A stretch of DNA of 64,000 nucleotides from Prorocentrum cordatum (GCA_963575745.1 CAUYUJ010003980.1:486143-550142); one strand, 5' to 3'. Positions 38,810 to 48,070 are shown, counted from the stretch's first letter. Notes: a model not told the origin generated them from the letters alone. A program made the numbers and translations.

Positions 38810-40468
38810 ATGCTGGCGCTCACTTACCTCTTCGCGGTGCTTAACCACTGCGCTCAACAGATCACGGTGATCGACAAGACGCTCAAGATCATTACCTACG
38901 ACAACTTGGACGAGGATCGTTGCATCAACGGCATCCCGGGCGAGCAGCAGAACTACAGCAGCAACGATCAAGACAGCTACTACATCGGAGACAAGCTCAG
39001 TAGCATCACAGTCATCAAGATGACGTCCAGGCAGCAGCAGCAGCAGTTCAATGACGGCCCCCTCTTCGTTGACAAGGAGGGCGTGGTACACTACAACGGC
39101 GACCCATCCTACGGCGAGGAGTTCGAGGAGCGTGCAATACTCGGCTACCACGCGAGCGAGGAGAAAATCAAGAAGCTCTACGCGATCAAGCTCAAGAATT
39201 CTCTAAATGGACGAGCGTGGACACTCACACGTAAGAAGGCTGAGATCAGTACGCGAGCAGTTTTGGACGAAGCAGGTAATGACCCACTTGGTGCAGTCAA
39301 GCTGGTGGTAACTACAGTACGACCGGCGTGCGAGAGAATCGCACCACTACAGAAGCAGCAAGCGTTCGAGGAGTATTTCTTCCGAGGTTTTCGCAATCGA
39401 ACGGAGTCTGTGCAGGATTTCATATCGAGGCGAGAGACGGAGTACGAGCGGCTCAAGTCACTTTCAACGAACACGACAGTCAGCGAAGACCTACGGACAT
39501 ACTTTCTACTAAAGCTAGCAAACATCAGCATGCAAGAGCACAAGGCGATCTTTGGCCAATGCAACAACGAGTACATCTGGGACGACATGACGGCAGCCAT
39601 GCTGATACAGCTGGACAGCACAGGCCGAGACGACCGTGGACATGGACGATACGGAGCCTACCCGGTGGACTACGACGACGAGGAAGAAGATGCTCTACTC
39701 GGAGACGAATGTACACCGTACGACGAGGACGTTTTCCTGAGTGATGCGGACTACGACGCACTTGCAGCGGACATCGACGAGTTCGAGGGAGTGATTGATG
39801 ACGTGGACCCGGACCAGATCAGCCAGGAGGAGTGCGACACCCTGGCGACGGAGGCTCAACGCCTTGGCTGGAAAGCTGGACGGCGCAACCACAAGCCCAA
39901 CTACAAGCAGGCCCGGGAGCGGCTTGCTCAGAGCAAGTCGAATAAAGGCTGGAAAGCCAACATCAACAAGCAGGGCTCCATCAAGATGGACAGCAAGGAG
40001 GCCGATGATAAGCTGAAGCAGATCAAGGCGCGCACGAAATGCAACGCGTGCCACAAGAAGGGTCACTGGAAGGGTGACCCCGAGTGCGAAAAGACGAGGT
40101 CACCAGCGAGTGGATCCAGTACGCTACAACGTGGAGGACGAGGAGACGGACGTGGAGGACGAGGCTTTCACCGACGACCTGGAGGTTTTCTACGACGAGC
40201 TGGATTCGCAATGGCGACCGCGGTCAAGCTGCTGATGGCGGGCAGCTCGATGGACATGACCGCCATTCAGATTGTCAGCGACCAGCTGGCAAGCATAGAC
40301 GTGGCGATGGAGGAGATCACGAGTCTGACGAAGGTGAGGATCGACACCGAGGAGCAGATCGTGAACCCCTACGTGGTGTCAGCAGCAGGAGACCAGCCGA
40401 ACTTCCAAGAGAGGATCGACCAGGCACACGAACTACACCCAGTACCTGGAGAGCATCAAGCACGATAA
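38810..40468 (+). CDS. Gag polyprotein
   Basis: The open frame actually begins inside the LTR at 38,567. The first ATG after the primer site is 38,810, and a second, at 39,020 (MTSRQQQQQFNDGPLF), looks more like a Gag start. The capsid-like helical part covers KIKKLYAIKLKNSLNGRAWT to EYIWDDMTAAMLIQL. An acidic stretch follows (DYDDEEEDALLGDE). A zinc knuckle CNACHKKGHWKGDPEC (CX2CX4HX5C) lies at about 40,040-40,088, then an RGG-rich tail. Part of that tail (about 40,100-40,240) looks more protein-like and acidic in another phase. The frame ends at TAA 40,466-40,468, after which the same phase stays open. Gag forms the particle and binds the element RNA. Confidence 0.8.
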   Translation: MLALTYLFAVLNHCAQQITVIDKTLKIITYDNLDEDRCINGIPGEQQNYSSNDQDSYYIGDKLSSITVIKMTSRQQQQQFNDGPLFVDKEGVVHYNGDPSYGEEFEERAILGYHASEEKIKKLYAIKLKNSLNGRAWTLTRKKAEISTRAVLDEAGNDPLGAVKLVVTTVRPACERIAPLQKQQAFEEYFFRGFRNRTESVQDFISRRETEYERLKSLSTNTTVSEDLRTYFLLKLANISMQEHKAIFGQCNNEYIWDDMTAAMLIQLDSTGRDDRGHGRYGAYPVDYDDEEEDALLGDECTPYDEDVFLSDADYDALAADIDEFEGVIDDVDPDQISQEECDTLATEAQRLGWKAGRRNHKPNYKQARERLAQSKSNKGWKANINKQGSIKMDSKEADDKLKQIKARTKCNACHKKGHWKGDPECEKTRSPASGSSTLQRGGRGDGRGGRGFHRRPGGFLRRAGFAMATAVKLLMAGSSMDMTAIQIVSDQLASIDVAMEEITSLTKVRIDTEEQIVNPYVVSAAGDQPNFQERIDQAHELHPVPGEHQAR

Positions 40469-41242
40469 TCTGACGAACCCCTGAGCACGCCAGTGAGCTC
40501 GGAGGAGAGATCGTGGACAAGCAGACCGACACCAGGGTCGTGGTCGAGGGCGGAGCCCAGCAGACCAAGCACAGACTACCTGGAGGAAGACAACACAGCG
40601 GCAGACCTACAGAAGATACGAGATCGTGCTGAGCAGATCGCAGCGTTATGGGTCAGCTGCGAGAACATGGAAGCGGCCTTCAGGGACTACATGGATTTCT
40701 GTTTGGACTGGGCTCTACATCGTTTCCAGCAGCTCATGCACATCACCATGGAGATGGCGCCGAACGGTCTCAGGAATATGGCCTACGATCTATGCCAAGC
40801 AGCCTGGGACAGGACCTCGGAGCTTCGTGACATAGTGAGGAGTACCTGCGAGCGCCTACCGATTGGAGTACGACCGACATGGTTGTGGACGCAACGCCGA
40901 GCTGGAACCAACTACGTCCCAGAGGGCGAGCGCACACCATCACCAGGGCGGCAGCAAACGTGCGAGGAGCTGGAAGAAATCGAAGCCTACGCAGTACGAA
41001 AAGGACCTATTCCAGATGGGCATGCTGTACTGGACACTGCGTGCCTACGTGGATGTGGAGGTTCAATGTCACTGGACGGCTACACAGAGGACGGCAGAGT
41101 CACCACGCGGATGAGAGGATCATCCATGCGCTTCCGAGGCGTGAATGATAGCGCCCCGGTCATGGCAGAAGGAGAACAAGAGGTGACGGCTGGACTTGCT
41201 GGAGCTGACGTGAACCTACGCTTCCAGAGGTTGCCGAAGTGA
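40469..41242 (+). CDS. Aspartic protease region of Pol
   Basis: This part of the single frame lies between TAA 40,466 and TGA 41,240. A helical stretch (NTAADLQKIRDRAEQIAALW, CLDWALHRFQQLMHITMEMA) precedes HAVLDTACLRGCGGSMSLDG. There the motif DTAC takes the place of DTG, which I recall as usual for dinoflagellate copia proteases. MRGSSMRFRGVNDSAPVMAE fits the flap region. The typical end of the domain (TPILLSIHQLEELDTVIYI) follows directly after the TGA, so that stop interrupts a conserved domain and is almost certainly a mutation. The protease would process the polyprotein. Confidence 0.7.
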   Translation, partial: SDEPLSTPVSSEERSWTSRPTPGSWSRAEPSRPSTDYLEEDNTAADLQKIRDRAEQIAALWVSCENMEAAFRDYMDFCLDWALHRFQQLMHITMEMAPNGLRNMAYDLCQAAWDRTSELRDIVRSTCERLPIGVRPTWLWTQRRAGTNYVPEGERTPSPGRQQTCEELEEIEAYAVRKGPIPDGHAVLDTACLRGCGGSMSLDGYTEDGRVTTRMRGSSMRFRGVNDSAPVMAEGEQEVTAGLAGADVNLRFQRLPK

Positions 41243-43153
41243 ACGACGCCAATACTGCTGAGCATCCACCAGCTGGAGGAGCTCGACACGGTGATATACA
41301 TCAAAGATCGGAAGGTGGACTTCAAGGCGATCAACAGGTTCGGAGTGCCTCTCAACAAGACGGAGAAGGGACACCTGACGATCTCGCTCATGGAGTGGCC
41401 GAAGAAGGAGACGACAGAGATCGAGCCATCAGTCACGTCCGACGAGATCGACATCTGGAACGCGGAGGTCCAGGAGATCGATAAGGGCATCCTACGGCGG
41501 AAGCAGAGGAAGCAAATCGAGACGTGGGAGAAAGAGATTCAGGACAAGCCGGACCAGTGCCAGCAGATCGCGGACACGCTGAAGGCGGACCCGGAGGAGA
41601 AGCGACCCATCATCTGCGAGCTCTACGCAGGTGGCGTGGCAGCCACATCAGAAGCTCAGCAGCGGCGGCATCCAGTGACTAGGCCGAGGGACATCCTGAT
41701 CGGGGACGACCTGCTGGACGCGAAGTCGCAGAATACCGTCTTGAAGCAGCTGAACGAGGATGACCCCTACATGACCATTGTGGGTTTCCCCTGCGACCCG
41801 TTCACGAACATATCCCACATGTTCCCGAAGGACACGAAGATGCGTAAGTTGGCGATCGGCATGAAGCACCTGCAATTTGTCAAAGAGATCTGGCTCAACT
41901 GCAAGCGCCGAGGAGCTCATATGCTACTGGAAAACCCACTGACGTCAAGAGCCTGGCAGCTTATGCCATGGCTGGGCTCAGAGTTCGTGAGCGCGATGAT
42001 GCACCAGTGCGCCGAGGGCAGCAACCTAGCGGACTTCATGGGCGATCCAGTCAAGAAGCCGACGTGGTTCCTGACGACGGCCATCATGCTCGGCAAGAAG
42101 CTCAACAGCATCAGGTGTGACGAGCAGCACGTACACACGAGCGTGACCAACAGGCCGAAAGGAACAGCATCGAGCCTTGGAAACTGGAGCAAGGAGCTGG
42201 CCAAGACGATCTTGGACGGCATCGAGGATCAGCGGGACCTCGAGAAGCAGCATGGTGGCTACGCCCGGTACGCCAACAATTTCGACGACATCGACTGTGA
42301 CGAGTTCGAGGCCAACCCTGCGGAGACGGAGGCGCCGATGCACGCTAGCGCGGCGGCGATCTTCGGCAAGTATGGCGAGAACATCGAGATGGCGGAGTGG
42401 ACGGCGGTGCCACCACTCATGCGAGCAGCTATCAAGAAGATACACGAGAGCCATTCACATGGACCCTACAAGGAGTCACTGGTACGGTATCTACAGCATG
42501 GTGGAGCTAGCCGACGAGCGGTACAAGCAGCACGTCTCTTCAGATGCACGAAATGTGAAGAGCAGGCTCGGACGGCAGCGAGACCTACGGCAGCTCAGCC
42601 TAAGGCTAAGGACTTTAACGAAGCCATCAGCATGGACTTCATGATCATACCCGACCTGGACAAGAACATGCACGTGGTGCTTGTTATCGTGGACGTGGCC
42701 TCGGACTTCACCGTGGCGATCTACACGTGTCCCGGATCGAGACCTACGGCAGAGTTAGCAAAGAAGGCTTTCGAACTCGGATGGCTTACCTGGGCCGGGC
42801 CACCACACATCGTGGAGCAGGACCAGGACTCTACCTTTATGGGCGAGTTCGAGACGCTGTGCAACGACCTGGGCATTGTGATCAACAACGCGGCTCCAGA
42901 GGCTCACTGGCAAATGGGCAAAGTCGAGAGGAAGATACGCTACCTGAAGGAGATGGCGACGAGTGTCTTCAACGCTGGGGAAGTTCGTGGTCAAGATTCG
43001 GTTGCAGCAGCAGTACGTGGCATGGCCAACGCGTGCAATCAACTTGTCAGCGCGGCAGGCTTCTCACCACAGCAATGGGTACTTGGAGCTGGACGCCGAC
43101 TGCCTGCAAGCTTGGCGAATCCCACAACGACCCAGCAGCGGTCTCACGAGTAG
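41243..43153 (+). CDS. Methyltransferase-like module fused to integrase
   Basis: Numbering here starts at the GTG codon 41,291. Residues 106-290 resemble a C5-cytosine methyltransferase: ICELYAGG (110-115, motif I-like), IVGFPCDPFTNIS (165-175, motif IV with PC, catalytic-type Cys168) and MLLENPLTS (212-219, like motif VI ENV). KKPTWFLTT and RCDEQHVHTS follow, as in the minus-strand element. Residues 380-620 are integrase: HESHSHG with CTKCEEQ (HHCC zinc domain), SMDFM (Asp449), VEQDQDSTF (second Asp, 511 or 513) and QMGKVERK (Glu546). The DDE set is complete. The frame ends at TAG 43,151-43,153. DNA methylation activity is not certain because several methyltransferase motifs are degenerate or missing. 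Confidence 0.75.
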   Translation, partial: TTPILLSIHQLEELDTVIYIKDRKVDFKAINRFGVPLNKTEKGHLTISLMEWPKKETTEIEPSVTSDEIDIWNAEVQEIDKGILRRKQRKQIETWEKEIQDKPDQCQQIADTLKADPEEKRPIICELYAGGVAATSEAQQRRHPVTRPRDILIGDDLLDAKSQNTVLKQLNEDDPYMTIVGFPCDPFTNISHMFPKDTKMRKLAIGMKHLQFVKEIWLNCKRRGAHMLLENPLTSRAWQLMPWLGSEFVSAMMHQCAEGSNLADFMGDPVKKPTWFLTTAIMLGKKLNSIRCDEQHVHTSVTNRPKGTASSLGNWSKELAKTILDGIEDQRDLEKQHGGYARYANNFDDIDCDEFEANPAETEAPMHASAAAIFGKYGENIEMAEWTAVPPLMRAAIKKIHESHSHGPYKESLVRYLQHGGASRRAVQAARLFRCTKCEEQARTAARPTAAQPKAKDFNEAISMDFMIIPDLDKNMHVVLVIVDVASDFTVAIYTCPGSRPTAELAKKAFELGWLTWAGPPHIVEQDQDSTFMGEFETLCNDLGIVINNAAPEAHWQMGKVERKIRYLKEMATSVFNAGEVRGQDSVAAAVRGMANACNQLVSAAGFSPQQWVLGAGRRLPASLANPTTTQQRSHE

Positions 43154-44998
43154 CCGAGAATACGTCATTCTGGAACCGACTACACCTTCAACAGATCTGT
43201 TCGGGATCCTTTTTTCAAGGCAGCAAACTCATCAGCATTGAGACGGACAGTTCTGGCGAGGACGAGGCCCCAGCCAGGGCCATCTCAGCAAGGTGATTTA
43301 TTTATGTTTTGGCGATCTGATAACCTAAATCGTAACCTGCATGCACGATGGCATGGACCTGCCGGGTGCCTGGGCAAGAATGAGCACGGTTACTGGCTGA
43401 TCCATAACAGGATCCCGATCCTAACTTCACCCAGTCTCCTTCGAAGGGCGACTGAGCACGAGGTGACCACCATGCAGTTTACCGACCTGTTTTCAGATGG
43501 CGGACCTGCACGTGGACGAGCTGGTCAGCGTGGTTTTCTGGACCTTCGAGGTCAACAGTATAACCCAGCACGAGATGATCAACAGCCAGACCAACAGCCA
43601 CATCAACGGCCAGATCAGCAGCCAGATCAACATCAAGATCACCGGGATCCAGGACATCAGCAGCATCCTGGACAGGGCGACGTTCCACCTCAGCCAGCAG
43701 GAGGACAAGGTGATGCACCCTCGAGTGCACCGACGACGGCACCAGCAGCACCTGCTCAGGGCAACGTGGAGCTGACGAAGCCAGCGGACAGCAGGAAGCG
43801 ACGATCGGAAGTGGTACACGATAACGACGTGATGCCAATGCGTCAGAGGCTGGACGACGAGTACGAGACAGCACCAGCTGATCAAGATCAAGCGGAAGAG
43901 GACCTTCGAGCACGACTTGTTCGAGCGCACCAAGCTTGGGACACCATCTTGGGAGCAGTGGCGGCCAGCAGCCAGGGCAAGACCGACCTGAGGCAGCTGG
44001 ATAACGTCAGGAACGCCCCTCTTCTACCTGACCCGACACCTGGGTACAAGATCGAGAGGCGGCGGCTTTTCAACTTGGACACGCGCGACCTGGTTCAAGA
44101 TATCTCGAGAGTGGACTGGACAGCCAACCCTCAGATCATCGACGATGTGGCATCGCAAGACCCTATCACGATCATCGAGGAGATCACTATGGGAAAGGAA
44201 GAGGAAGCTGGAGATGGACCAGGAGGTGGCCAACAGCCTGCAGCAGCCCCGCAGGAGCCTACCAACACTGACGAGACCATGGAGGAACCTAAGGAGGTGA
44301 AGCGCGGAGGCAAGAAGCACACCAAGAAGGACCTGAAGCTCAAGCAAACCAAGCGGGGCGACGCTCAGGACGATCGAGCTCAGCTTCGAGTACCTGCCAG
44401 GATCCAGAGGCACATGGAGGAACGCCAGAAGGCGGAGGAAACGGCAACAGTACCAGCAGAGGTACCGCAGGAGCAGCCGGCTACATCATCGCCAAGTACG
44501 CGCCAGCCTGCGCAGGGCAAGCGCCAGGAACACCCAATCACGATCAAGGAGTTCTTGCTGGGCGACGTGCCGATCAGCATCAAACGAGCCCGGGCACAAA
44601 CTGGGCCAGTCAAGCAGCTGGCAGATACACCGCTGCTCGTCGAGGCGTTCGTGGCCGAGCGAATGCGCAGCCAACCGACGAGCGCCAACAAGCATCAGGA
44701 GATCAACTTGAAGACGCTGGGCGACGACAAGCTCAAGTGGAAGAAGATGCAGCAGGCGGTGGAGAAGGAGTGGAACACGCGGTGCAAGTACGATGCAGCA
44801 ACCCACATATCAGGAGCAGCAGTCGACAAGGTCGACCCGGACAAGATCCTGAGCTCCAAGGTGGTCTGGACCGATAAGGGCCCCACGACCTTCGAGCCGA
44901 AGGCCAGGATCTGTGGAAGAGGCTACGAGGAGGAGTTCGACGACAAGCTACGACGGGACTCACCTACAGTCTCAGCACAGATGACGTTACTCCTGTGA
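43154..44998 (+). CDS. Integrase C-terminus, Gln/Pro-rich linker and RT N-terminus
   Basis: The same phase continues. PQPGPSQQGDLFMFWRS and NRNLHARWHGPAGCLG form the C-terminal small barrel of copia integrase. A low-complexity part follows, with Gln/Pro/Asp/His repeats (DQQPDQQPHQRPDQQPDQHQ) and Lys-rich stretches (KKHTKKDLKLKQTKRG). From about 44,700, KLKWKKMQQAVEKEWNTRCK and ILSSKVVWTDKGP with KARICGRGY are the start of the RT. The TGA at 44,996 interrupts the RT at MTLLL-stop-SIVSSLNLDLV, a conserved position, so it is a damaging mutation. Between about 43,110 and 43,215 a different phase looks more protein-like. Confidence 0.75.
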   Translation, partial: PRIRHSGTDYTFNRSVRDPFFKAANSSALRRTVLARTRPQPGPSQQGDLFMFWRSDNLNRNLHARWHGPAGCLGKNEHGYWLIHNRIPILTSPSLLRRATEHEVTTMQFTDLFSDGGPARGRAGQRGFLDLRGQQYNPARDDQQPDQQPHQRPDQQPDQHQDHRDPGHQQHPGQGDVPPQPAGGQGDAPSSAPTTAPAAPAQGNVELTKPADSRKRRSEVVHDNDVMPMRQRLDDEYETAPADQDQAEEDLRARLVRAHQAWDTILGAVAASSQGKTDLRQLDNVRNAPLLPDPTPGYKIERRRLFNLDTRDLVQDISRVDWTANPQIIDDVASQDPITIIEEITMGKEEEAGDGPGGGQQPAAAPQEPTNTDETMEEPKEVKRGGKKHTKKDLKLKQTKRGDAQDDRAQLRVPARIQRHMEERQKAEETATVPAEVPQEQPATSSPSTRQPAQGKRQEHPITIKEFLLGDVPISIKRARAQTGPVKQLADTPLLVEAFVAERMRSQPTSANKHQEINLKTLGDDKLKWKKMQQAVEKEWNTRCKYDAATHISGAAVDKVDPDKILSSKVVWTDKGPTTFEPKARICGRGYEEEFDDKLRRDSPTVSAQMTLLL

Positions 44999-47212
44999 AG
45001 CATCGTATCAAGCCTCAACTTGGACCTAGTCATCGCAGATGCGAAGGGAGCCTTTCTGCAAGGCAAAGCCATCACACGCGAGCTCTACTTTCGTATCCCG
45101 ACGAACCTCGGGAAGTGCAACATCCCGGGAGTGAAGGCAGGCGACCTGCTGAAGTTAAACAAGAGCATCTACGGGACCAACGATGCAGCTCGTGCGTGGT
45201 ATGTGGCACTACGCGAAACGCTCGTGAAGCTTGGATGGGAAGGCCTGAGCTTCGAGCCCGCGACCTTCATCAAGCGCAATGCGGAGGGCACGATCACCGG
45301 GAACATGTGCCTGCACGTGGACGACTTCCTCATGGGCATCAAGCAAGACGACCCGAAGGGCGCCAAGATCATGAAGGACCTGCAGAAGGAGATCGACTTT
45401 GGTGAGGTCAAGTACGCGAGGAAAGAGCAGGCGACGTTCTGTGGCCGGGCCTACAAGCAGGACAAGGACGGCAGCATCAACGTCACCATGGAGGCCTACG
45501 TGAAGTCGATGCAGACTGTGCGTATCTCCAGAAAGCGCAGCAAGGCACCAGATAGCGCCTTGACCCATGCGGAGCATCGTGGACTACGAATGGTAGTTGG
45601 ACAACTGCCATGGGCTGCGCGAGTGATATGCTTCGATGAGCCCTTCGAGGCATCCCGACTGGCACCTACGCTGGGAACTCCGACGGCGAAGGACCTACAG
45701 GACGGCAGCGCGGCCATCAGGCGGATCCAGAAGCGGACCGACTTGCTGATTAGGTTCTCAGCAGGCCTGAACCTGTGGAAGACCATGGTGATCAATGTCA
45801 CCGACAGTGCTTTCGACAATCTGCCGAAGCACAGATCACAACGCGGACACTTCATCATGCTGGGCGACCAGAAGATCAACGAGGACCACAGCAACAAGTA
45901 CAAGGTACACTGCATTGGGTGGCAGTCCTCCAAGATTCAACGAGTGGTGCGATCTACTCTATCAGCGGAGGCCTACTCATGTGCGGATTCAGTGGACATG
46001 TTGATATGGGCGAGGTCGACCCTGGCGGAGATCCTGTACCCGGAGATGGACATGACCGAGATTGTGCGCGACACCTGCCCGGTGAAATGCATTTCGGTGA
46101 CCGACTGCAAGAGCCTATACGACACGATCACAAAGGAGAAGATCTCAATGACGGACAGGAGGCTTTCTCTGGAAGCGGCTGTATTGCGACAGGCACTCAA
46201 GGAGGTCAGCATCAAGTGGGTCAAGAGCGAGCAGATGCTAGCGGACTGTTTGACGACAGTACTTCCAGGAGGCTACGCGAGGAAGATAGTTACATCAAAT
46301 GTGTGGACTCTTGGGCCTGATGACAGGGCACCATCAATACGCGGACGAAAGCTTGTTGGACCAGAGAAGGTGGCAGCCAACAAGGAGGTAGACGAGCTGA
46401 ACGCGAAGATGGCCAAGTACGTCAAGCAGGAGCTGTGCGACGACACCTGGAAGGACGAGGAGGAGATCTCTACGTGGCCGGTGGAGACGTACAACTACGT
46501 GGACGAGTGCTTCTACGACGACAAGGACGAAGTTCACGACGAGGACTACGTCGAGGCATTCTACACGGAAGAGCTAACGGACAACTACCCGATGGAGAGG
46601 AGTGGCGCGCAGAGAACCATCCAGATACCTGACCAAGTTGTAGTTCTGTTTCAACTTTGTGCACTTGCAGTGTACGGAGTTTGTCTTTCGATGTCTCCTA
46701 CGGTGGTGACAGTAGTCTCTATCATCGCGGGTATCATCATATTCATCTACGTAACGCAGCCTAAGCAGAACGACGACGAGGATACCGCTGAGCCGATGGA
46801 GACGGATAGTTCAAGCAGCGACAACCTGTTCAAGCCGGAGTTGCCAGAGAAGCCGGTCAAGGTCAAATCCAGGACGGCGAAGGCTACGCCGAAAGCTACG
46901 ACGACAACACTCGCAGTACGAGCCGAGCCAGAGACCTACGATGACGAGATCATGGGAGATGGACCAATCATGCTGGGAGATCGTGCTCTACGGAGGCAGT
47001 GGCTGGAGACCATGGGACCGACGATAATCAGGAGTGGCAAGTACGAGGGCGACAGCTACGAGACGATCTGCACGAAGGACAGGCACTATGCAAACTGCCT
47101 AGGACGGTGTCTCAAGCTGGACGCAGACGAGAGCAGGAGTTATAACCTCGACCCGAGCATCAAGAATTACATTGCATACAGCATCATCAAGTCAGCAGTG
47201 CGTGCACGCTGA
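44999..47212 (+). CDS. Reverse transcriptase, RNase H and novel C-terminal tail
   Basis: RT motif A is VIADAKGAFLQ (catalytic Asp), motif B lies around LKLNKSIYGTNDAARAWYVA, and motif C is LHVDDFLMGI (HVDD instead of YVDD). RNase H shows VTDSAFDN, STLSAEAYS, SVTDCKSLYDTI and SEQMLADCLTT, with all acidic residues in place. After RNase H an acidic linker leads to two hydrophobic segments (VVVLFQLCALAVYGVCL and TVVTVVSIIAGIIIFIYV, about 46,635-46,751). A charged linker follows, and then a conserved-looking end (MLGDRALRRQWLETMGPTII, SGKYEGDSYETICTKD, YANCLGRCL). The last part resembles the ExoX C-terminal/DUF3820 type pattern GKYKGxxxxEV. The frame ends at TGA 47,210-47,212. Confidence 0.8.
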   Translation, partial: SIVSSLNLDLVIADAKGAFLQGKAITRELYFRIPTNLGKCNIPGVKAGDLLKLNKSIYGTNDAARAWYVALRETLVKLGWEGLSFEPATFIKRNAEGTITGNMCLHVDDFLMGIKQDDPKGAKIMKDLQKEIDFGEVKYARKEQATFCGRAYKQDKDGSINVTMEAYVKSMQTVRISRKRSKAPDSALTHAEHRGLRMVVGQLPWAARVICFDEPFEASRLAPTLGTPTAKDLQDGSAAIRRIQKRTDLLIRFSAGLNLWKTMVINVTDSAFDNLPKHRSQRGHFIMLGDQKINEDHSNKYKVHCIGWQSSKIQRVVRSTLSAEAYSCADSVDMLIWARSTLAEILYPEMDMTEIVRDTCPVKCISVTDCKSLYDTITKEKISMTDRRLSLEAAVLRQALKEVSIKWVKSEQMLADCLTTVLPGGYARKIVTSNVWTLGPDDRAPSIRGRKLVGPEKVAANKEVDELNAKMAKYVKQELCDDTWKDEEEISTWPVETYNYVDECFYDDKDEVHDEDYVEAFYTEELTDNYPMERSGAQRTIQIPDQVVVLFQLCALAVYGVCLSMSPTVVTVVSIIAGIIIFIYVTQPKQNDDEDTAEPMETDSSSSDNLFKPELPEKPVKVKSRTAKATPKATTTTLAVRAEPETYDDEIMGDGPIMLGDRALRRQWLETMGPTIIRSGKYEGDSYETICTKDRHYANCLGRCLKLDADESRSYNLDPSIKNYIAYSIIKSAVRAR

Positions 47213-47603
47213 ACCCTACTACTACATATGTGACGATATCTTTGAGCCAGCCATGGCAGTGGCTCAGGTGTGAACGGTGGTGACGATGATGAGTGATTTG
47301 GATTACCATTTTCAGATGATGAGTGATTTGGATTACTATCTACAGATGATGAGTGAAAGCACCCCATCAAGAGCTCAGGTACAGATTTAATATATTGATA
47401 TCTGTTGCTCGGTGCGCAGACCTCAGGTACATATTTTATATATTAATATGTGTTGCTCAGTGTGCGGATTTCTTTTATCTTGATATTTGTTGCTCGGTGT
47501 GCGGACGGTAGCTTGACCGTTCGAGCCGACAATATTATTGAATATTCTAGAAGGTTGCTGCAGAATTTGCCAAGGCATTATTTAGCAACGTTTCCTTTTC
47601 CTG
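47213..47603 (+). other. 3' untranslated part of the retroelement with short repeats
   Basis: GATGATGAGTGATTTGGATT occurs twice and in part a third time (47,285-47,355). A second unit (CTCAGGTACAGATTTAATAT, then GTTGCTCGGTGYGC) occurs about three times at 47,375-47,510. No purine tract is obvious before the LTR. Confidence 0.7.
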
Positions 47604-47858
47604 TGTGAAAGTTGTATTAGCAAGGATGTGAGATATAGGATGATGTTTAGAATTATCTATGTTGCTGCTCTCGCTCGCTCATGCTTGTACTCTCTTGTTC
47701 ACCGCGGCCGTTTTGGCTGTGGACCCGCCAGCTGTGGCGGGAGGGTGGACGCACTCAACGACTGTCTAGTTTGACTCGGTATAATATCAGATCATACTCT
47801 ATCAATTTCTTCTTGCATCAAGAGGTTGTGGGTGGAGAGATGTGGATCAACATTTACA
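47604..47858 (+). repeat. 3' LTR
   Basis: 255 bases from TGTGAAAGTTG to ATTTACA; seven substitutions relative to the 5' LTR. Confidence 0.9.
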
Positions 47859-47879
47859 AATGGCATATGTTTGGGTCCT

Positions 47880-48070
47880 TCGCCAGGATAATTGTTTTTG
47901 TTTGTCTCTCTCTCTTTCTTTATCTCTCTCTCTCTCTCTCTGTGGCGCGAGCTGCATCCATGAAGCCAACATACATGTCACGTTGTCTGATTCCTCGTCC
48001 CTCTCCCTCTCTCTCTCTCCCTCTCTCTATGTATCCCTCTTGTGTGTCTCTCTCTCTCTCTCTGTAGCGC
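47880..48070. repeat. CT-rich microsatellite with internal duplication
   Basis: Runs of CTCTCT alternate with a repeated segment (GTGGCGCGAGCTGCATCC / GTAGCGCGAGCTGCATCC, then CACGTTGTCTGATTCCTCGT), giving two copies of a unit of about 130 bases. Confidence 0.8.

Larger units (their letters stand above)
38490..47858 (+). mobile_element. Nearly complete Ty1/copia-type LTR retrotransposon with methyltransferase-like module
   Basis: The element is 9.4 kb with two 255-bp LTRs, a primer binding site one base after the 5' LTR, and one reading frame covering Gag, protease, methyltransferase-like module, integrase, RT, RNase H, two membrane segments and an ExoX-C-like tail. The tetranucleotide AATG flanks both LTRs (38,486-38,489 and 47,859-47,862), a short but plausible target duplication. 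The frame carries four stops, so this copy is probably dead or needs recoding. The LTRs differ at 7 of 255 positions with no indels, so insertion is fairly recent. I see no clear polypurine tract before the 3' LTR. Codon use (AAG, ATC, GAC-rich, less GC) differs from the minus-strand element. Confidence 0.9.

Noticed and set aside
47540-47603. Polypurine tract before the 3' LTR
   Set aside because: The bases before the LTR are pyrimidine-rich (TTTCCTTTTCC), so no tract is annotated.
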